IMG/VR virus record: IMGVR_UViG_3300020178_000897 | Location: 1 to 64,000 of that record | From: a virus | Direction: 5' to 3' (one strand) | DNA length: 64,000 nt | In this document: piece after piece, positions 1-8,304 of the stretch | Numbering within the stretch: position 1 is the stretch's first letter | Layout of the letters: the number at the start of each line of letters is the position of its first letter | Made by a program: the position numbers and the translations under genes | Notes under the pieces: generated by a model | Seen by the model: the letters and a program-made list of their open reading frames with translations, nothing else | Told to the model about the DNA's origin: nothing | Database searches by the model: none

Positions 1-75
1 ATTGCAACGTCGGCCTAAATCCCAAGTAATTTGGAAAATATTTCCTGATAATAAATCTATAGTGTCAAAACTCAT
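1..75 (-). CDS. Radical SAM protein, N-terminal fragment (cut by window edge)
   Basis: The minus strand reads from ATG at 73-75 without a stop to base 1, giving 25 codons. The visible peptide contains I-T-W-D-L-G-R-R-C-N, the kind of beta-strand plus first cysteine that precedes the CxxxCxxC cluster-binding motif in twitch/SPASM radical SAM proteins; the other two cysteines would lie outside the window. The start overlaps the stop of the upstream SGNH-like gene as ATGA, the same coupling seen through this operon. The family call rests on the short motif and on five complete radical SAM neighbours. Confidence 0.6.
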   Translation of the reverse strand, partial: MSFDTIDLLSGNIFQITWDLGRRCN

Positions 76-710
76 ACTAATTCTTTCTCAGTTAATTTTT
101 TAAAAAGCCATTGTGCTTCCCATTTATTACCATCATCTCCAAAATGTCTTCCATCGTCTTTGATATATTTTTGATATTTTTCTTTTCCTAAAATTTTTCT
201 AATGCAAGGAACCTTGGTTCCTTCATGATGTGAGTATACAAAATCAAAATTATTTTCTGCATAACCTAAGCTAACAGTATATTCAAAGTCTAATTGCTTC
301 CATTCTAAGTTAAGAAAATAATAATTTGCTAATTGGTCAGGAGTTTCTTGGCGAAGATTATGTACCTTAAACTTTTTTCTAGGCACGTGTTGGTAATGAT
401 AATTTGATGTTATTTCTTTAGGAGATTCAAAATAATGATCTTCTAGTACTTTCCACGATGTTAATCTGCCCGGAGTAGTACACTTTAAAATATACACATC
501 ATCTAAAGTATTGTAAAATTGTTTAACTTTTGATGAAAGATATAGATGATAATTTATACTTGTACCAGATACACCCCAATTATAAATTTTTAAATTAGGT
601 GCAAGTAACGACAGATATTCAGGAAAATTAGATCTGCCAGTCAAACATTCAGTTTCTCTAATTTGTCCTTCAACAAAACTGCAACCAAAAATGTGTATAC
701 GTTTAGACAT
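72..710 (-). CDS. SGNH/GDSL-type hydrolase-like protein
   Basis: 212 residues. The features of an SGNH hydrolase can be read in order: block I G-C-S-F near residues 9-12 with Ser11 as candidate nucleophile, a G-V-S-G-T-S turn at 46-51 in the place of the block II glycine, and D-G-R-H at 186-189 matching the block V DxxH pair. Such enzymes are esterases or acyl-transfer enzymes, often on glycans. The gene overlaps both neighbours by a few bases (stop in ATGA with the gene to its left, start overlapping the radical SAM gene at 703-2115), so it is translated with a radical SAM operon. A role in adding or removing acyl groups from a sugar or peptide is inference; the substrate is unknown. Confidence 0.6.
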   Translation of the reverse strand: MSKRIHIFGCSFVEGQIRETECLTGRSNFPEYLSLLAPNLKIYNWGVSGTSINYHLYLSSKVKQFYNTLDDVYILKCTTPGRLTSWKVLEDHYFESPKEITSNYHYQHVPRKKFKVHNLRQETPDQLANYYFLNLEWKQLDFEYTVSLGYAENNFDFVYSHHEGTKVPCIRKILGKEKYQKYIKDDGRHFGDDGNKWEAQWLFKKLTEKELV

Positions 711-2115
711 CTTTAAATATGTCCTTCATTTCTGGAAAAGTTTCATCGAATGAAATTCCACGCTGTTTATCACACAGTCCTAAGAATTCTTTCATTTCAG
801 GTAGACGTTGACTCCAGTCTTCGCTTTCCATAAATTGTAACATACCGTCAAGACGTTTAATACCATATTCTGCTTCTCGCCACTGGTCATATGTAACTTT
901 ACCTTTATGCCAACTAGGAATACATAATTCCCAATTAGCTTCTAACCACGGATAAAATTCTTCATATTTTTTACGGCACTGTTCTTTAAACCATTTAGGC
1001 AAAGATCTAACGTTAAGATGTGCCGGCCAATATACAAAATGAAAGTTTACTGTACCCGCTCCAAATGGATACATGTTAATCTTTTTAAATCCTTCTTGTA
1101 ATTTCCATTTGATAAAATCAGGAAGATAATAAATGTTTAATGCTTGTACTGCACAAGCAATTGTAACTTCAACATTATCTGTAGTTTCTTTATCTAAAAT
1201 ATGAAACACTTCTTTTGTTCTATCCCATTTACTAGGATAACGAATGTATTCATTCATTTGCTCAATGCTGTCTACGCTGTAATGGAATCTAACAAGTTTA
1301 AAATGACTCCATAATTCAAATAAATCGTCACGCCATTCAACACCATTTGAATTATAACGTAGTTCTAATTCTGGTGCAAGTCCTTGGCGTATTGCTTCCT
1401 CAAGTATTTCGTAGTGTTCTTCGATAATAAGACTTTCGCCGCCGGCAAAATAAATTTGCTTCATGTGTTTCATCTGTTCATAGAACTGTTCCCAAAATAC
1501 AGGATTTTGCTTATGCCAGTTATAACTACTACCATTGGTACTACCTTTGTTATCCCATTGCATAATCTCTTTAAGTGATTCATTTTTAACTTCTGGAAAA
1601 ATTGCTTTGTAATCTTTAATCCAACCCGAACTATCATGCGGACTACACATAACACATGCTAACTGACACTTGGTTCCAAAACGCAAATCAATGTATGCCA
1701 ATTGCGGAGGAACACTACCATCCGGTTGTGTTTCTTGTAAAATTTGATCTAGATCAACACGCTGACTCCAATATGCTGTTTCCCATTGACGCTTACTTCT
1801 ATGTCCATTTTCTTCTTCTCGGAAACATTTCATACAGCTAGGAGGCTTTTCACCTGCAAGCATTTGTTTACGTACATTCTTCATATACGTACTATTCCAT
1901 GCTGTATTAAGGTCAGTAACATTTAAATTATTAGGACGACCTTCTTCATCTTTAAGTATACCTACTTGTCCGCCATATTCTTTATCATTCGTTGGACCAA
2001 CGCTACTTGCATTTGCTGTACAACATACACGCATACTGCCGTCGGGTCTTGTGCTTAGATGCACCCATGGTAATAAACAAAATGTTTCTGATGGATACTT
2101 AGGTTTTTCTGTCAT
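703..2115 (-). CDS. Radical SAM protein with twitch/SPASM-like cysteines
   Basis: 470 residues. The radical SAM motif C-x3-C-x2-C is at Cys150, Cys154 and Cys157 (K-C-Q-L-A-C-V-M-C), which would bind the 4Fe-4S cluster that cleaves S-adenosylmethionine. A G-G-E motif typical of the SAM-binding strand follows (Y-F-A-G-G-E-S-L). Before the core are extra cysteine groups, F-C-L-L-P-W near residue 13, V-C-C near 31-32 and S-C-M-K-C near 94-97, as in proteins annotated as twitch-domain radical SAM in marine phages. The closest relative in the window is the 448-residue gene at 6957-8303, which has the same layout. It overlaps the genes on both sides. The substrate cannot be read from the sequence; a peptide or sugar modification is most likely. 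Confidence 0.82.
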   Translation of the reverse strand: MTEKPKYPSETFCLLPWVHLSTRPDGSMRVCCTANASSVGPTNDKEYGGQVGILKDEEGRPNNLNVTDLNTAWNSTYMKNVRKQMLAGEKPPSCMKCFREEENGHRSKRQWETAYWSQRVDLDQILQETQPDGSVPPQLAYIDLRFGTKCQLACVMCSPHDSSGWIKDYKAIFPEVKNESLKEIMQWDNKGSTNGSSYNWHKQNPVFWEQFYEQMKHMKQIYFAGGESLIIEEHYEILEEAIRQGLAPELELRYNSNGVEWRDDLFELWSHFKLVRFHYSVDSIEQMNEYIRYPSKWDRTKEVFHILDKETTDNVEVTIACAVQALNIYYLPDFIKWKLQEGFKKINMYPFGAGTVNFHFVYWPAHLNVRSLPKWFKEQCRKKYEEFYPWLEANWELCIPSWHKGKVTYDQWREAEYGIKRLDGMLQFMESEDWSQRLPEMKEFLGLCDKQRGISFDETFPEMKDIFKDV

Positions 2116-3113
2116 TTTAATGCCTCAAATCGTTGCGTTGCAACTTTGTTTTGTTTACAGTTTTCTATACACTTTGGAAAAATACCGTTTTTAATTCCTG
2201 TATATAAATTAGTATACCATTCACTATCAAAAATATCCTGTATACTATTATGTCCATTTAGTCTATGATGTTCAGTTCCGTGATCTTTACTGTAATGTTG
2301 CCATAGACCTCTAAATCCACTCTTAGTTCCCCACCAGCAACACGGAACAACATATCCATGATGTGTAACATATAGTCCTTGATCTTCTATTTTAGAACTA
2401 ATACATCTTGGAATAACTGTTGGAACTTCTTGTTTTTTCTCAACTTTAGGGTCACTTTTATGCTGAGAGTTTTTACCTAAGTCTGCTCTTGGGCTTCCGA
2501 TAAATTTTACTCTACTAAATCCTTCTTTGGCTGCAATATCTTCTATAAGATGAGCTTGATGTTCGTTATGCGAAAAATATATGAATTGCCATACAGCGTC
2601 GCCGCCGGCAGCAATATAATTTCTAAAATTTCTTTGTACTTTTTGCCAATCAACATTTACTCTATAAATATGGTTAGTATCTTCTAATCCATCTAATCCC
2701 CAATTTACTCTAACACGACCATTTGACTCTTTTGAAATTTCTCCCAACGTTGTCCAAAACTCATCATTACGTGTTCCGCCGTTAGTAGCAATAGAAATCT
2801 TAGGTTTGCTAGTAAACAATTCATCATTAGATAAAATCCATTTAACAATTTCAATTAAATCAGGATTAGTAGTTGCTTCGTCGTAGTTACCACACATATG
2901 GATTAGGCGCAAATCAGTCCATTTATCTTTAGATACCCAACTTTTAAATTGTTCTAAACTTACATACATACTATTCACATCAAAGTGATAATCCATATCA
3001 ATAAGTTTATCATTAATAAATGCACGAGCACAGGCAGGACATGCCGCGTTGCAATAATTTGACATTTCAATTTGCAGTTTAGTTTGTCTTTCTACTGGTA
3101 CTTGCCAACTCAT
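2112..3113 (-). CDS. Radical SAM protein with C-terminal SPASM-like cysteines
   Basis: 333 residues. The cluster motif is at Cys21, Cys25 and Cys28 (Y-C-N-A-A-C-P-A-C), close to the N-terminus as is usual for a short radical SAM barrel. The C-terminal third has cysteines in the SPASM/twitch pattern: R-C-I, then Y-V-V-P-C-C-W-W, then K-C-I-E-N-C near the end, which would hold an auxiliary Fe-S cluster. It shares this plan with the two genes upstream (3110-4177 and 4189-5256), so the three look like tandem duplicates that diverged. The start overlaps the stop of the next upstream gene by four bases (ATGA). Substrate unknown. Confidence 0.82.
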   Translation of the reverse strand: MSWQVPVERQTKLQIEMSNYCNAACPACARAFINDKLIDMDYHFDVNSMYVSLEQFKSWVSKDKWTDLRLIHMCGNYDEATTNPDLIEIVKWILSNDELFTSKPKISIATNGGTRNDEFWTTLGEISKESNGRVRVNWGLDGLEDTNHIYRVNVDWQKVQRNFRNYIAAGGDAVWQFIYFSHNEHQAHLIEDIAAKEGFSRVKFIGSPRADLGKNSQHKSDPKVEKKQEVPTVIPRCISSKIEDQGLYVTHHGYVVPCCWWGTKSGFRGLWQHYSKDHGTEHHRLNGHNSIQDIFDSEWYTNLYTGIKNGIFPKCIENCKQNKVATQRFEALK

Positions 3114-4177
3114 TCTTGTTCCACCATAACATTTTGATAGGCTTTATTAAAGCCACAACTAGCAACACACCGTTTCATATGTTTATTGTGTGACGGATTC
3201 CAGCTTTCTTCTAAAACCTTAGTATACCAAGGATGTTTCATAACTTCTTCAATGCTATGTTTTTTTAAACTATTCCATCCTGTAGAATATTCAGATAATT
3301 TTTCTAAAATGTTTTCTTTGTTCTTAAACGCACTATCCCACAAAAAACAACAAGGCCACATCTCTTGGTTTGCATTAATAAAAATTTCGCCTTCATGAAC
3401 ATACTTACAAACAATAGATTTTACAACTTCTTCATCTACTTGATTAGTTTGAATTTTATTCATCAACTCTAATACTTCGTCTTTACGTGCATGTTCTTTG
3501 CTACCAGTAGTAGTAATAGTTTTTACTTCTTTAGTAACGTTTCCGCGGCCTTCTTTTTTTGCAATTTGGGCAGTCCATTGATTTAAGCTATTACGCATGC
3601 CTGTTCTAATTACAAATTTTAGTCCCAAACTTTTAGCATGTGCTTTAGCAACTTCAATTTCGTGTTCGTTATGATCAAATACAATAAAAACCCACTTAGA
3701 TCTTGTATCATCACCTTTATAAGAATTTTCTGCGAACGCTTCGATATTACGTTTTACTATATCAAACTTTGTGTTTACACGATAAATGTGATTAGTTTCT
3801 CGATGTCCGTCAATACAGAACATCATAATTAAGTCTCTTCCGTATTGTTTGCTTAGTTCACCTAGTCTATACCAACTTGCTTTAGGTGCAACGCCGCCAT
3901 TAGTACTAATTGTAACATATGCGCCGCCTTCTAATAAGTATTCTACAATTTCAACAAACTGTGGGTGAATTGCAGGATCTCCTAGTACGCCGCATAGCCT
4001 AATATCTTTATCTTTTAAATGTGCCTCGTCTGGTAATATTCTTTTTAAGTCATCAAGTGAAAAACTTGTTACTTCTAAGATGTCTCGGTTAAGTGTTCTT
4101 GCACAACCTGGGCATGCGGCATTACAATCACTTGTAATTTCCAGTTCGATTTTGTGTATGTCATTTATGTTTATCAT
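3110..4177 (-). CDS. Radical SAM protein with C-terminal SPASM-like cysteines
   Basis: 355 residues. C-x3-C-x2-C at Cys18, Cys22 and Cys25 (D-C-N-A-A-C-P-G-C). The core carries I-S-T-N-G-G and I-D-G-H-R-E-T-N-H-I-Y-R strands that recur almost unchanged in the two sister genes. C-terminal cysteines are I-V-C-K, then W-P-C-C-F and finally R-C-V-A-S-C-G, the SPASM-like auxiliary cluster pattern. An 11-base gap separates it from the upstream gene and a four-base overlap joins it to the downstream one. Its position inside a run of three paralogues suggests a multi-enzyme pathway or parallel enzymes for related substrates; this is inference. Confidence 0.82.
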   Translation of the reverse strand: MININDIHKIELEITSDCNAACPGCARTLNRDILEVTSFSLDDLKRILPDEAHLKDKDIRLCGVLGDPAIHPQFVEIVEYLLEGGAYVTISTNGGVAPKASWYRLGELSKQYGRDLIMMFCIDGHRETNHIYRVNTKFDIVKRNIEAFAENSYKGDDTRSKWVFIVFDHNEHEIEVAKAHAKSLGLKFVIRTGMRNSLNQWTAQIAKKEGRGNVTKEVKTITTTGSKEHARKDEVLELMNKIQTNQVDEEVVKSIVCKYVHEGEIFINANQEMWPCCFLWDSAFKNKENILEKLSEYSTGWNSLKKHSIEEVMKHPWYTKVLEESWNPSHNKHMKRCVASCGFNKAYQNVMVEQE

Positions 4178-4188
4178 TATATATGTAC

Positions 4189-5256
4189 TTATTTAAACTG
4201 TTCAGTGAAAGGATCAAACTCGGCGCCGCACTTTGTAGCACATACTTTTAGTTTGCCGGCATCACAACTAGGTTTATTCCAACTATCTTGTATTTCATCA
4301 AATATACCTGTAGCAAAAACTTTATCAAGACCATTACGTGCGTCTAGTGCATTTTTATCAGGAATAAAATCCCATATCTGTTCTACTTTAGGATCTTTGT
4401 GCCACCATTTATACATACGACCAGCAGTCCAGCAACAAGGCAATGCTAGTCCTTCTGCTGTAATAAAGAGGCTACCTTCTTTTTTAACTTTACATACGAT
4501 AGGAGCCGCGTTAAAATAAGCATCCATACTGCCATATTTCTTGATAATGGCTTCTTGTTTTGTAAGAGCTTTGTTTTGGTATTGTGCGTCCGGCTTTTTG
4601 AGCTCTGCTGTATCTTTGCCTTTACGGTCTTTGGCCTGATGCTTTTCTTTTTTGTTTGTCTTTGCATCTACAAATCTTCCTGTTTTCTTTTTTATAAACT
4701 TCTCACATCCCCATGCATTAGCTAACTGTTCAGCTTCTTCGACTTGATGCTGATTGTGTTCAAATATAAGAAAGTCCCAACGTGCTCTACCGCCAGCATC
4801 GATAAACGCTCGCATGTTGCGTTCTACGTTGTCCCAATTTACCCCTTGTCTGTAAATATGATTCGTATCGCGAAGACCATCGACACTAAAAATAACAGCC
4901 CCCATTCTTCCAAAGACATAGGCCAATTCATTCCACCATTCAACATTTTTTGCTCCTGCATTTGTATTCATGCTTAACCACATCGTTGGGTTATGTTCAC
5001 GAAAGTATTTGAATATTTCTAATGTGTCACGAGCAACAATAGGATCACCTAAGTTACCACACATATACATAGTATTAAGCTGTGCAATAAACTCTGGAGA
5101 GAATATTTTTTTACAATCTTCTAATGTAAGTTCATCTAGATTAATATGAGGATTAATTCCTTCGCCATTCATATTACGGTCACACATAGGACAACTGGCT
5201 TGACAGTTTTGTGTAACTTCTAAATGAATTGATCGTATGTCGCTATAATTATACAT
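4189..5256 (-). CDS. Radical SAM protein with C-terminal SPASM-like cysteines
   Basis: 355 residues, the same length as its neighbour at 3110-4177. The motif Cys18, Cys22, Cys25 (N-C-Q-A-S-C-P-M-C) gives the radical SAM cluster. The S-V-D-G-L-R-D-T-N-H-I-Y-R strand matches the sister proteins. A lysine-rich insert (about residues 205-235) is special to this copy. C-terminal cysteines follow the shared plan: V-C-K-V, L-P-C-C-W and V-C-A-T-K-C-G. The start overlaps the end of the small gene at 5249-5500 by eight bases. It is one member of a set of at least six radical SAM enzymes on this operon. Confidence 0.82.
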   Translation of the reverse strand: MYNYSDIRSIHLEVTQNCQASCPMCDRNMNGEGINPHINLDELTLEDCKKIFSPEFIAQLNTMYMCGNLGDPIVARDTLEIFKYFREHNPTMWLSMNTNAGAKNVEWWNELAYVFGRMGAVIFSVDGLRDTNHIYRQGVNWDNVERNMRAFIDAGGRARWDFLIFEHNQHQVEEAEQLANAWGCEKFIKKKTGRFVDAKTNKKEKHQAKDRKGKDTAELKKPDAQYQNKALTKQEAIIKKYGSMDAYFNAAPIVCKVKKEGSLFITAEGLALPCCWTAGRMYKWWHKDPKVEQIWDFIPDKNALDARNGLDKVFATGIFDEIQDSWNKPSCDAGKLKVCATKCGAEFDPFTEQFK

Positions 5257-5500
5257 CTATTACCAACTTTATATCTTTACCCGGTCCAACTTTACTAGGC
5301 AAGTCACCGTATTGATCTACATACCACTTAATAACTGCACGATACCAGTTTTGACTATCGTGGTGTGCTTGTTTATTAAACTGCCAAATATTGTTGTTAG
5401 TTGCTTGCATTGTACTTAATGCTCTAGCACTTTCAGTTTGCAGTTGTCTAAGTGATAAATTACTTGTATCCAATGCGCATATACCTCGTATATTTTTCAA
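5249..5500 (-). CDS. Small conserved-looking protein of unknown function
   Basis: 83 residues with a TTG start at 5498-5500, chosen because A-A-G-G-A-G lies about nine bases upstream. It overlaps the end of the methyltransferase-like gene by 41 bases and the following radical SAM start by 8. No catalytic motif is visible. The middle is rich in Asn, Gln, His and Trp (N-I-W-Q-F-N-K-Q-A-H-H), and the end is G-P-G-K-D-I-K-L-V-I-D-V. A second possible start is the TTG nine codons in. Given its size and place between enzymes it could be a helper or a peptide substrate of the radical SAM proteins, but nothing in the sequence shows a leader/core arrangement. Confidence 0.5.
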   Translation of the reverse strand: MKNIRGICALDTSNLSLRQLQTESARALSTMQATNNNIWQFNKQAHHDSQNWYRAVIKWYVDQYGDLPSKVGPGKDIKLVIDV

Positions 5501-6293
5501 GATCTAATTCTCCTTCATACAATAATGTTGTCATAGGAGCCATTCTAGCAAAATCGTGCATGCTAGTAGTACAGTTAACGTGTTCTTCAACTTCATAGAA
5601 ATCGTTACTTTGTAATACAACTAATCTTCCTGCTGGAATTAAATCATACCACTCACTAAAATTTTTAATGTGTTCACAACTTGTATTAATAATAGTATTA
5701 GGAATATCTCCTAAATCAACGGTTGTTCCATTAGCACGTAATACTGTGTATATTGCATTTTCGTAATTTATCTCTTTAATATCTTTAGTACATGATTTAA
5801 ATTTCCAGCCGTCTAGCACCCAGTTTTTATTAAATGCTTCTGCTACTTCTCTGCAAGTATCATCGATGTCAAAACTTCTAAATTTTTCAATTTTTAAATT
5901 GTTTTCAAACATCATAGTAGCAAGTGTAGCATACCAACCAGCACATAAAAATACAACACCTAGATCAAGATTTAATTTTTTTAGTTCTGATACTAGCCAC
6001 TGTTTACTTTTTATCTGACCTCGACTAATACAGTCTGGATCAAAGTTTTCGTTTTTTTGTAATTTACGGATCCCTTCAATAAAAGGTGTATCTTTCATCT
6101 GTTTAATTGCACGAAATAAACTCCATACGTTATCCTGTAACAATGCTTTACGTAAATCATCTTTATTGTCATCTGTAACAATTCTAAAAATACTATTAAG
6201 ATCTTTGTCAATATATGCTCTACGTAGATCTGATAGTTTGCTACTAGTGGGATATAATAGTTCTAATCTATCTAAAATTTCATGAGTTTGCAT
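5460..6293 (-). CDS. SAM-dependent methyltransferase-like protein
   Basis: 277 residues from the ATG at 6291-6293, preferred over a TTG one codon earlier because GGAG sits seven bases before it. The central part reads like a class I Rossmann methyltransferase: a hydrophobic strand with a glycine (V-V-F-L-C-A-G-W-Y) in place of motif I, then R-S-F-D-I-D-D with an acidic end to strand 2, then a T-S-C-E-H-I strand near the site of motif IV. The glycine-rich loop is poorer than in standard enzymes, so activity is not assured. The N-terminal 100 residues are helical and unassigned. It is translationally coupled to its neighbours in the cargo operon. Confidence 0.5.
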   Translation of the reverse strand: MQTHEILDRLELLYPTSSKLSDLRRAYIDKDLNSIFRIVTDDNKDDLRKALLQDNVWSLFRAIKQMKDTPFIEGIRKLQKNENFDPDCISRGQIKSKQWLVSELKKLNLDLGVVFLCAGWYATLATMMFENNLKIEKFRSFDIDDTCREVAEAFNKNWVLDGWKFKSCTKDIKEINYENAIYTVLRANGTTVDLGDIPNTIINTSCEHIKNFSEWYDLIPAGRLVVLQSNDFYEVEEHVNCTTSMHDFARMAPMTTLLYEGELDLEKYTRYMRIGYK

Positions 6294-6969
6294 CAAATTG
6301 CTCCTTTAACCAATCAAAGTCGTTTATTAATTTAATATCATTGCTGTTAGAAAGGCCAAACTGCATACCAGCCCTAGCACCTCCCAACGCATACTCACCA
6401 AACTCTCTATCGTGTCCCAAGGTTGTCCAAGTTTTGAGTCTTTCATTTGTTTCATCCTCATGTTGTCTATCAATTGTTTTACTTGCTAATTTAGCACATT
6501 CTCTAAAAGCACTTTTCCATGTGTTAAACGGATCTGTATTAAATGCTGTAATATTAGATATCTCATTAATTACTTTAAATTTATCACTAATACTAGTTGT
6601 CATATCTGTTGTACTTGTATCCATTTGCTTAGTTAATTCAGTTGGAAATAACTTTACGCCGCCATACCCATAAATTAAATTATTAATAGGATTCATGCTT
6701 CTATAAACATGCACTGTATCAGATTCGGTTGTATAGTAATTAAAATCAAATTCATCAACAATTACTGCGTCGCCGTCTACAACAAAAAAGTAATTAGTAG
6801 TTGATAACTTAGCCGCTTCAATATGAGCATTGTGGATCCCTTTTACATTACTAACTCGCTTTACTCTGTCATCACCAAAGATTCCAACTGTATTAAATCT
6901 ACTATATAAATCGTCAAAATTTTGTTCTGCATTTGGTTCATGATAACTTATAAACACTATGTCGTACAT
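6280..6969 (-). CDS. Glycosyltransferase-like protein, S-Y-x-E-P-N-A-E family, short form
   Basis: 229 residues from the ATG at 6967-6969, which has GGAG eight bases upstream; a GTG three codons earlier is the alternative. The N-terminus I-V-F-I-S-Y-H-E-P-N-A-E is shared with the 306-residue protein at 8305-9225 (I-I-Y-L-S-Y-D-E-P-N-A-E). Both then have a segment ending in V-D-G-D (here Asp65 and Asp67 on the chosen start), which resembles the metal-binding DxD of GT-A glycosyltransferases, followed by N-G-L-M/I-Y-G-x-G-G. The shared plan supports a nucleotide-sugar-binding fold, but no family can be named with certainty. It is embedded between a radical SAM gene and the methyltransferase-like gene with overlaps on both sides. 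Confidence 0.5.
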   Translation of the reverse strand: MYDIVFISYHEPNAEQNFDDLYSRFNTVGIFGDDRVKRVSNVKGIHNAHIEAAKLSTTNYFFVVDGDAVIVDEFDFNYYTTESDTVHVYRSMNPINNLIYGYGGVKLFPTELTKQMDTSTTDMTTSISDKFKVINEISNITAFNTDPFNTWKSAFRECAKLASKTIDRQHEDETNERLKTWTTLGHDREFGEYALGGARAGMQFGLSNSNDIKLINDFDWLKEQFDANS

Positions 6970-8303
6970 TGTTTGCACTCCTTGTAAAAATTCTTTAATT
7001 CAGGAAATACAGTTAAGAAATCGGTGCCTCGGCGTTTGTCAAACTGAGTAATAAATTCATAAAACATAAATCTACGTTCTTTAGCAAGACTGCCAAACTC
7101 TTCTGGATTTTTAAATCGTTTATCTAAATCTTGCACAATTCTTTTTAAATCATTTGTTTCATGCTCGTCAAAATTTTCTTCCATAAACTTTATACAAGGA
7201 ATTAAATATGTTTCAATCATGTCTTCAGTTGCAATCATTGCATCAAGAAATCCAGGATTTCTTACATATGGAATTGCAATTCTCACTCTGTTTTTAAAAC
7301 TATTACGTAGTCTTAACACAATTCCAAGAAACGGTCTAAATGTAGGAAAACTTAAAATATTAAATGCTGACATAAAACTTAGTTTTCCGTTAGTATTTTT
7401 TAGATACAATAATACATTATCATAGAATTGTTGCCAATTCATTCCTGTTCTACTATACTCTGCTTGCGCTCCTTTACTTTCAGCACTTACATGTAAGGTA
7501 AATCCTTTAATACAATTATTATTTTCAAGATGCTGTATTTTTTTAATAAACTTATTCCATAGCTTTCCTGGGGGACATGCATTTGTATTAATAGAAAATT
7601 CTAACTGAGGTTGAGGATTATCTATTAAATGTTGCAATACTTTATCAGTATGTTTACTTAAAAGAGGTTCACCTCCTGTAATACGAAAAGTGTGCATATG
7701 TTTAACTGCTTCAGGAAACCATTTCCAAAATGCGTTAATATACGGGTTATCTTCTCTTTCAGGAATTTGCTTTTGATATTCATCTAGTTGATTGTAAAAC
7801 CAATTGATCGTACTAAACTTATAATGACCGTGTTCTTTAATTTCTTCAGTCCATTTACTACTAAATGCTGGTCCACAATAACTACACTTAAAATTGCATA
7901 CATTAGAAAAACTTACTTCAACATATCTAGGATAAAAATCATCATATGCGTTAGAATTTACAATTTTGTGATAATCTGGCCAACTCCAATAATTTCTACT
8001 TTTCCATATTCTATCACTATAATGATCCGTGTTATCTTCAATGCGCCAACAGTAATCACATTCACTAGGTCTTTCACCGCTTTTCATCTGTTGGCGTGTA
8101 TTCTTTTTAAACATTGTATTATGTAGTAATTGCGGATTTTCTTCAACTTCGTTAATTGGAATTGTATGTGCCTTTACATGATGACAACTATGATTTAATC
8201 CTGATCCTAAGTGTATAGTAACCTGTGTCCATTTAGCCAAACAGAATCCGCATCCTACTTGATTTAACTTTTCTTTAACTTTTTTAGGATCTGTTAATTC
8301 CAT
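6957..8303 (-). CDS. Radical SAM protein with twitch/SPASM-like cysteines
   Basis: 448 residues. Cluster motif at Cys136, Cys140 and Cys143 (V-C-N-F-K-C-S-Y-C), followed by the G-G-E strand F-R-I-T-G-G-E-P-L. Upstream cysteine groups are G-C-G-F-C near 18-21, S-C-H-H near 40 and E-C-D-Y-C near 82-85, matching the layout of the 470-residue protein at 703-2115. The C-terminal half contains the T-D-F-L-T-V-F-P-E-L tail also seen in that protein as S-F-D-E-T-F-P-E-M. The start is one base from the stop of the upstream S-Y-x-E-P-N-A-E gene. The substrate is unknown. Confidence 0.82.
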   Translation of the reverse strand: MELTDPKKVKEKLNQVGCGFCLAKWTQVTIHLGSGLNHSCHHVKAHTIPINEVEENPQLLHNTMFKKNTRQQMKSGERPSECDYCWRIEDNTDHYSDRIWKSRNYWSWPDYHKIVNSNAYDDFYPRYVEVSFSNVCNFKCSYCGPAFSSKWTEEIKEHGHYKFSTINWFYNQLDEYQKQIPEREDNPYINAFWKWFPEAVKHMHTFRITGGEPLLSKHTDKVLQHLIDNPQPQLEFSINTNACPPGKLWNKFIKKIQHLENNNCIKGFTLHVSAESKGAQAEYSRTGMNWQQFYDNVLLYLKNTNGKLSFMSAFNILSFPTFRPFLGIVLRLRNSFKNRVRIAIPYVRNPGFLDAMIATEDMIETYLIPCIKFMEENFDEHETNDLKRIVQDLDKRFKNPEEFGSLAKERRFMFYEFITQFDKRRGTDFLTVFPELKNFYKECKQCTT

Positions 8304-8304
8304 T

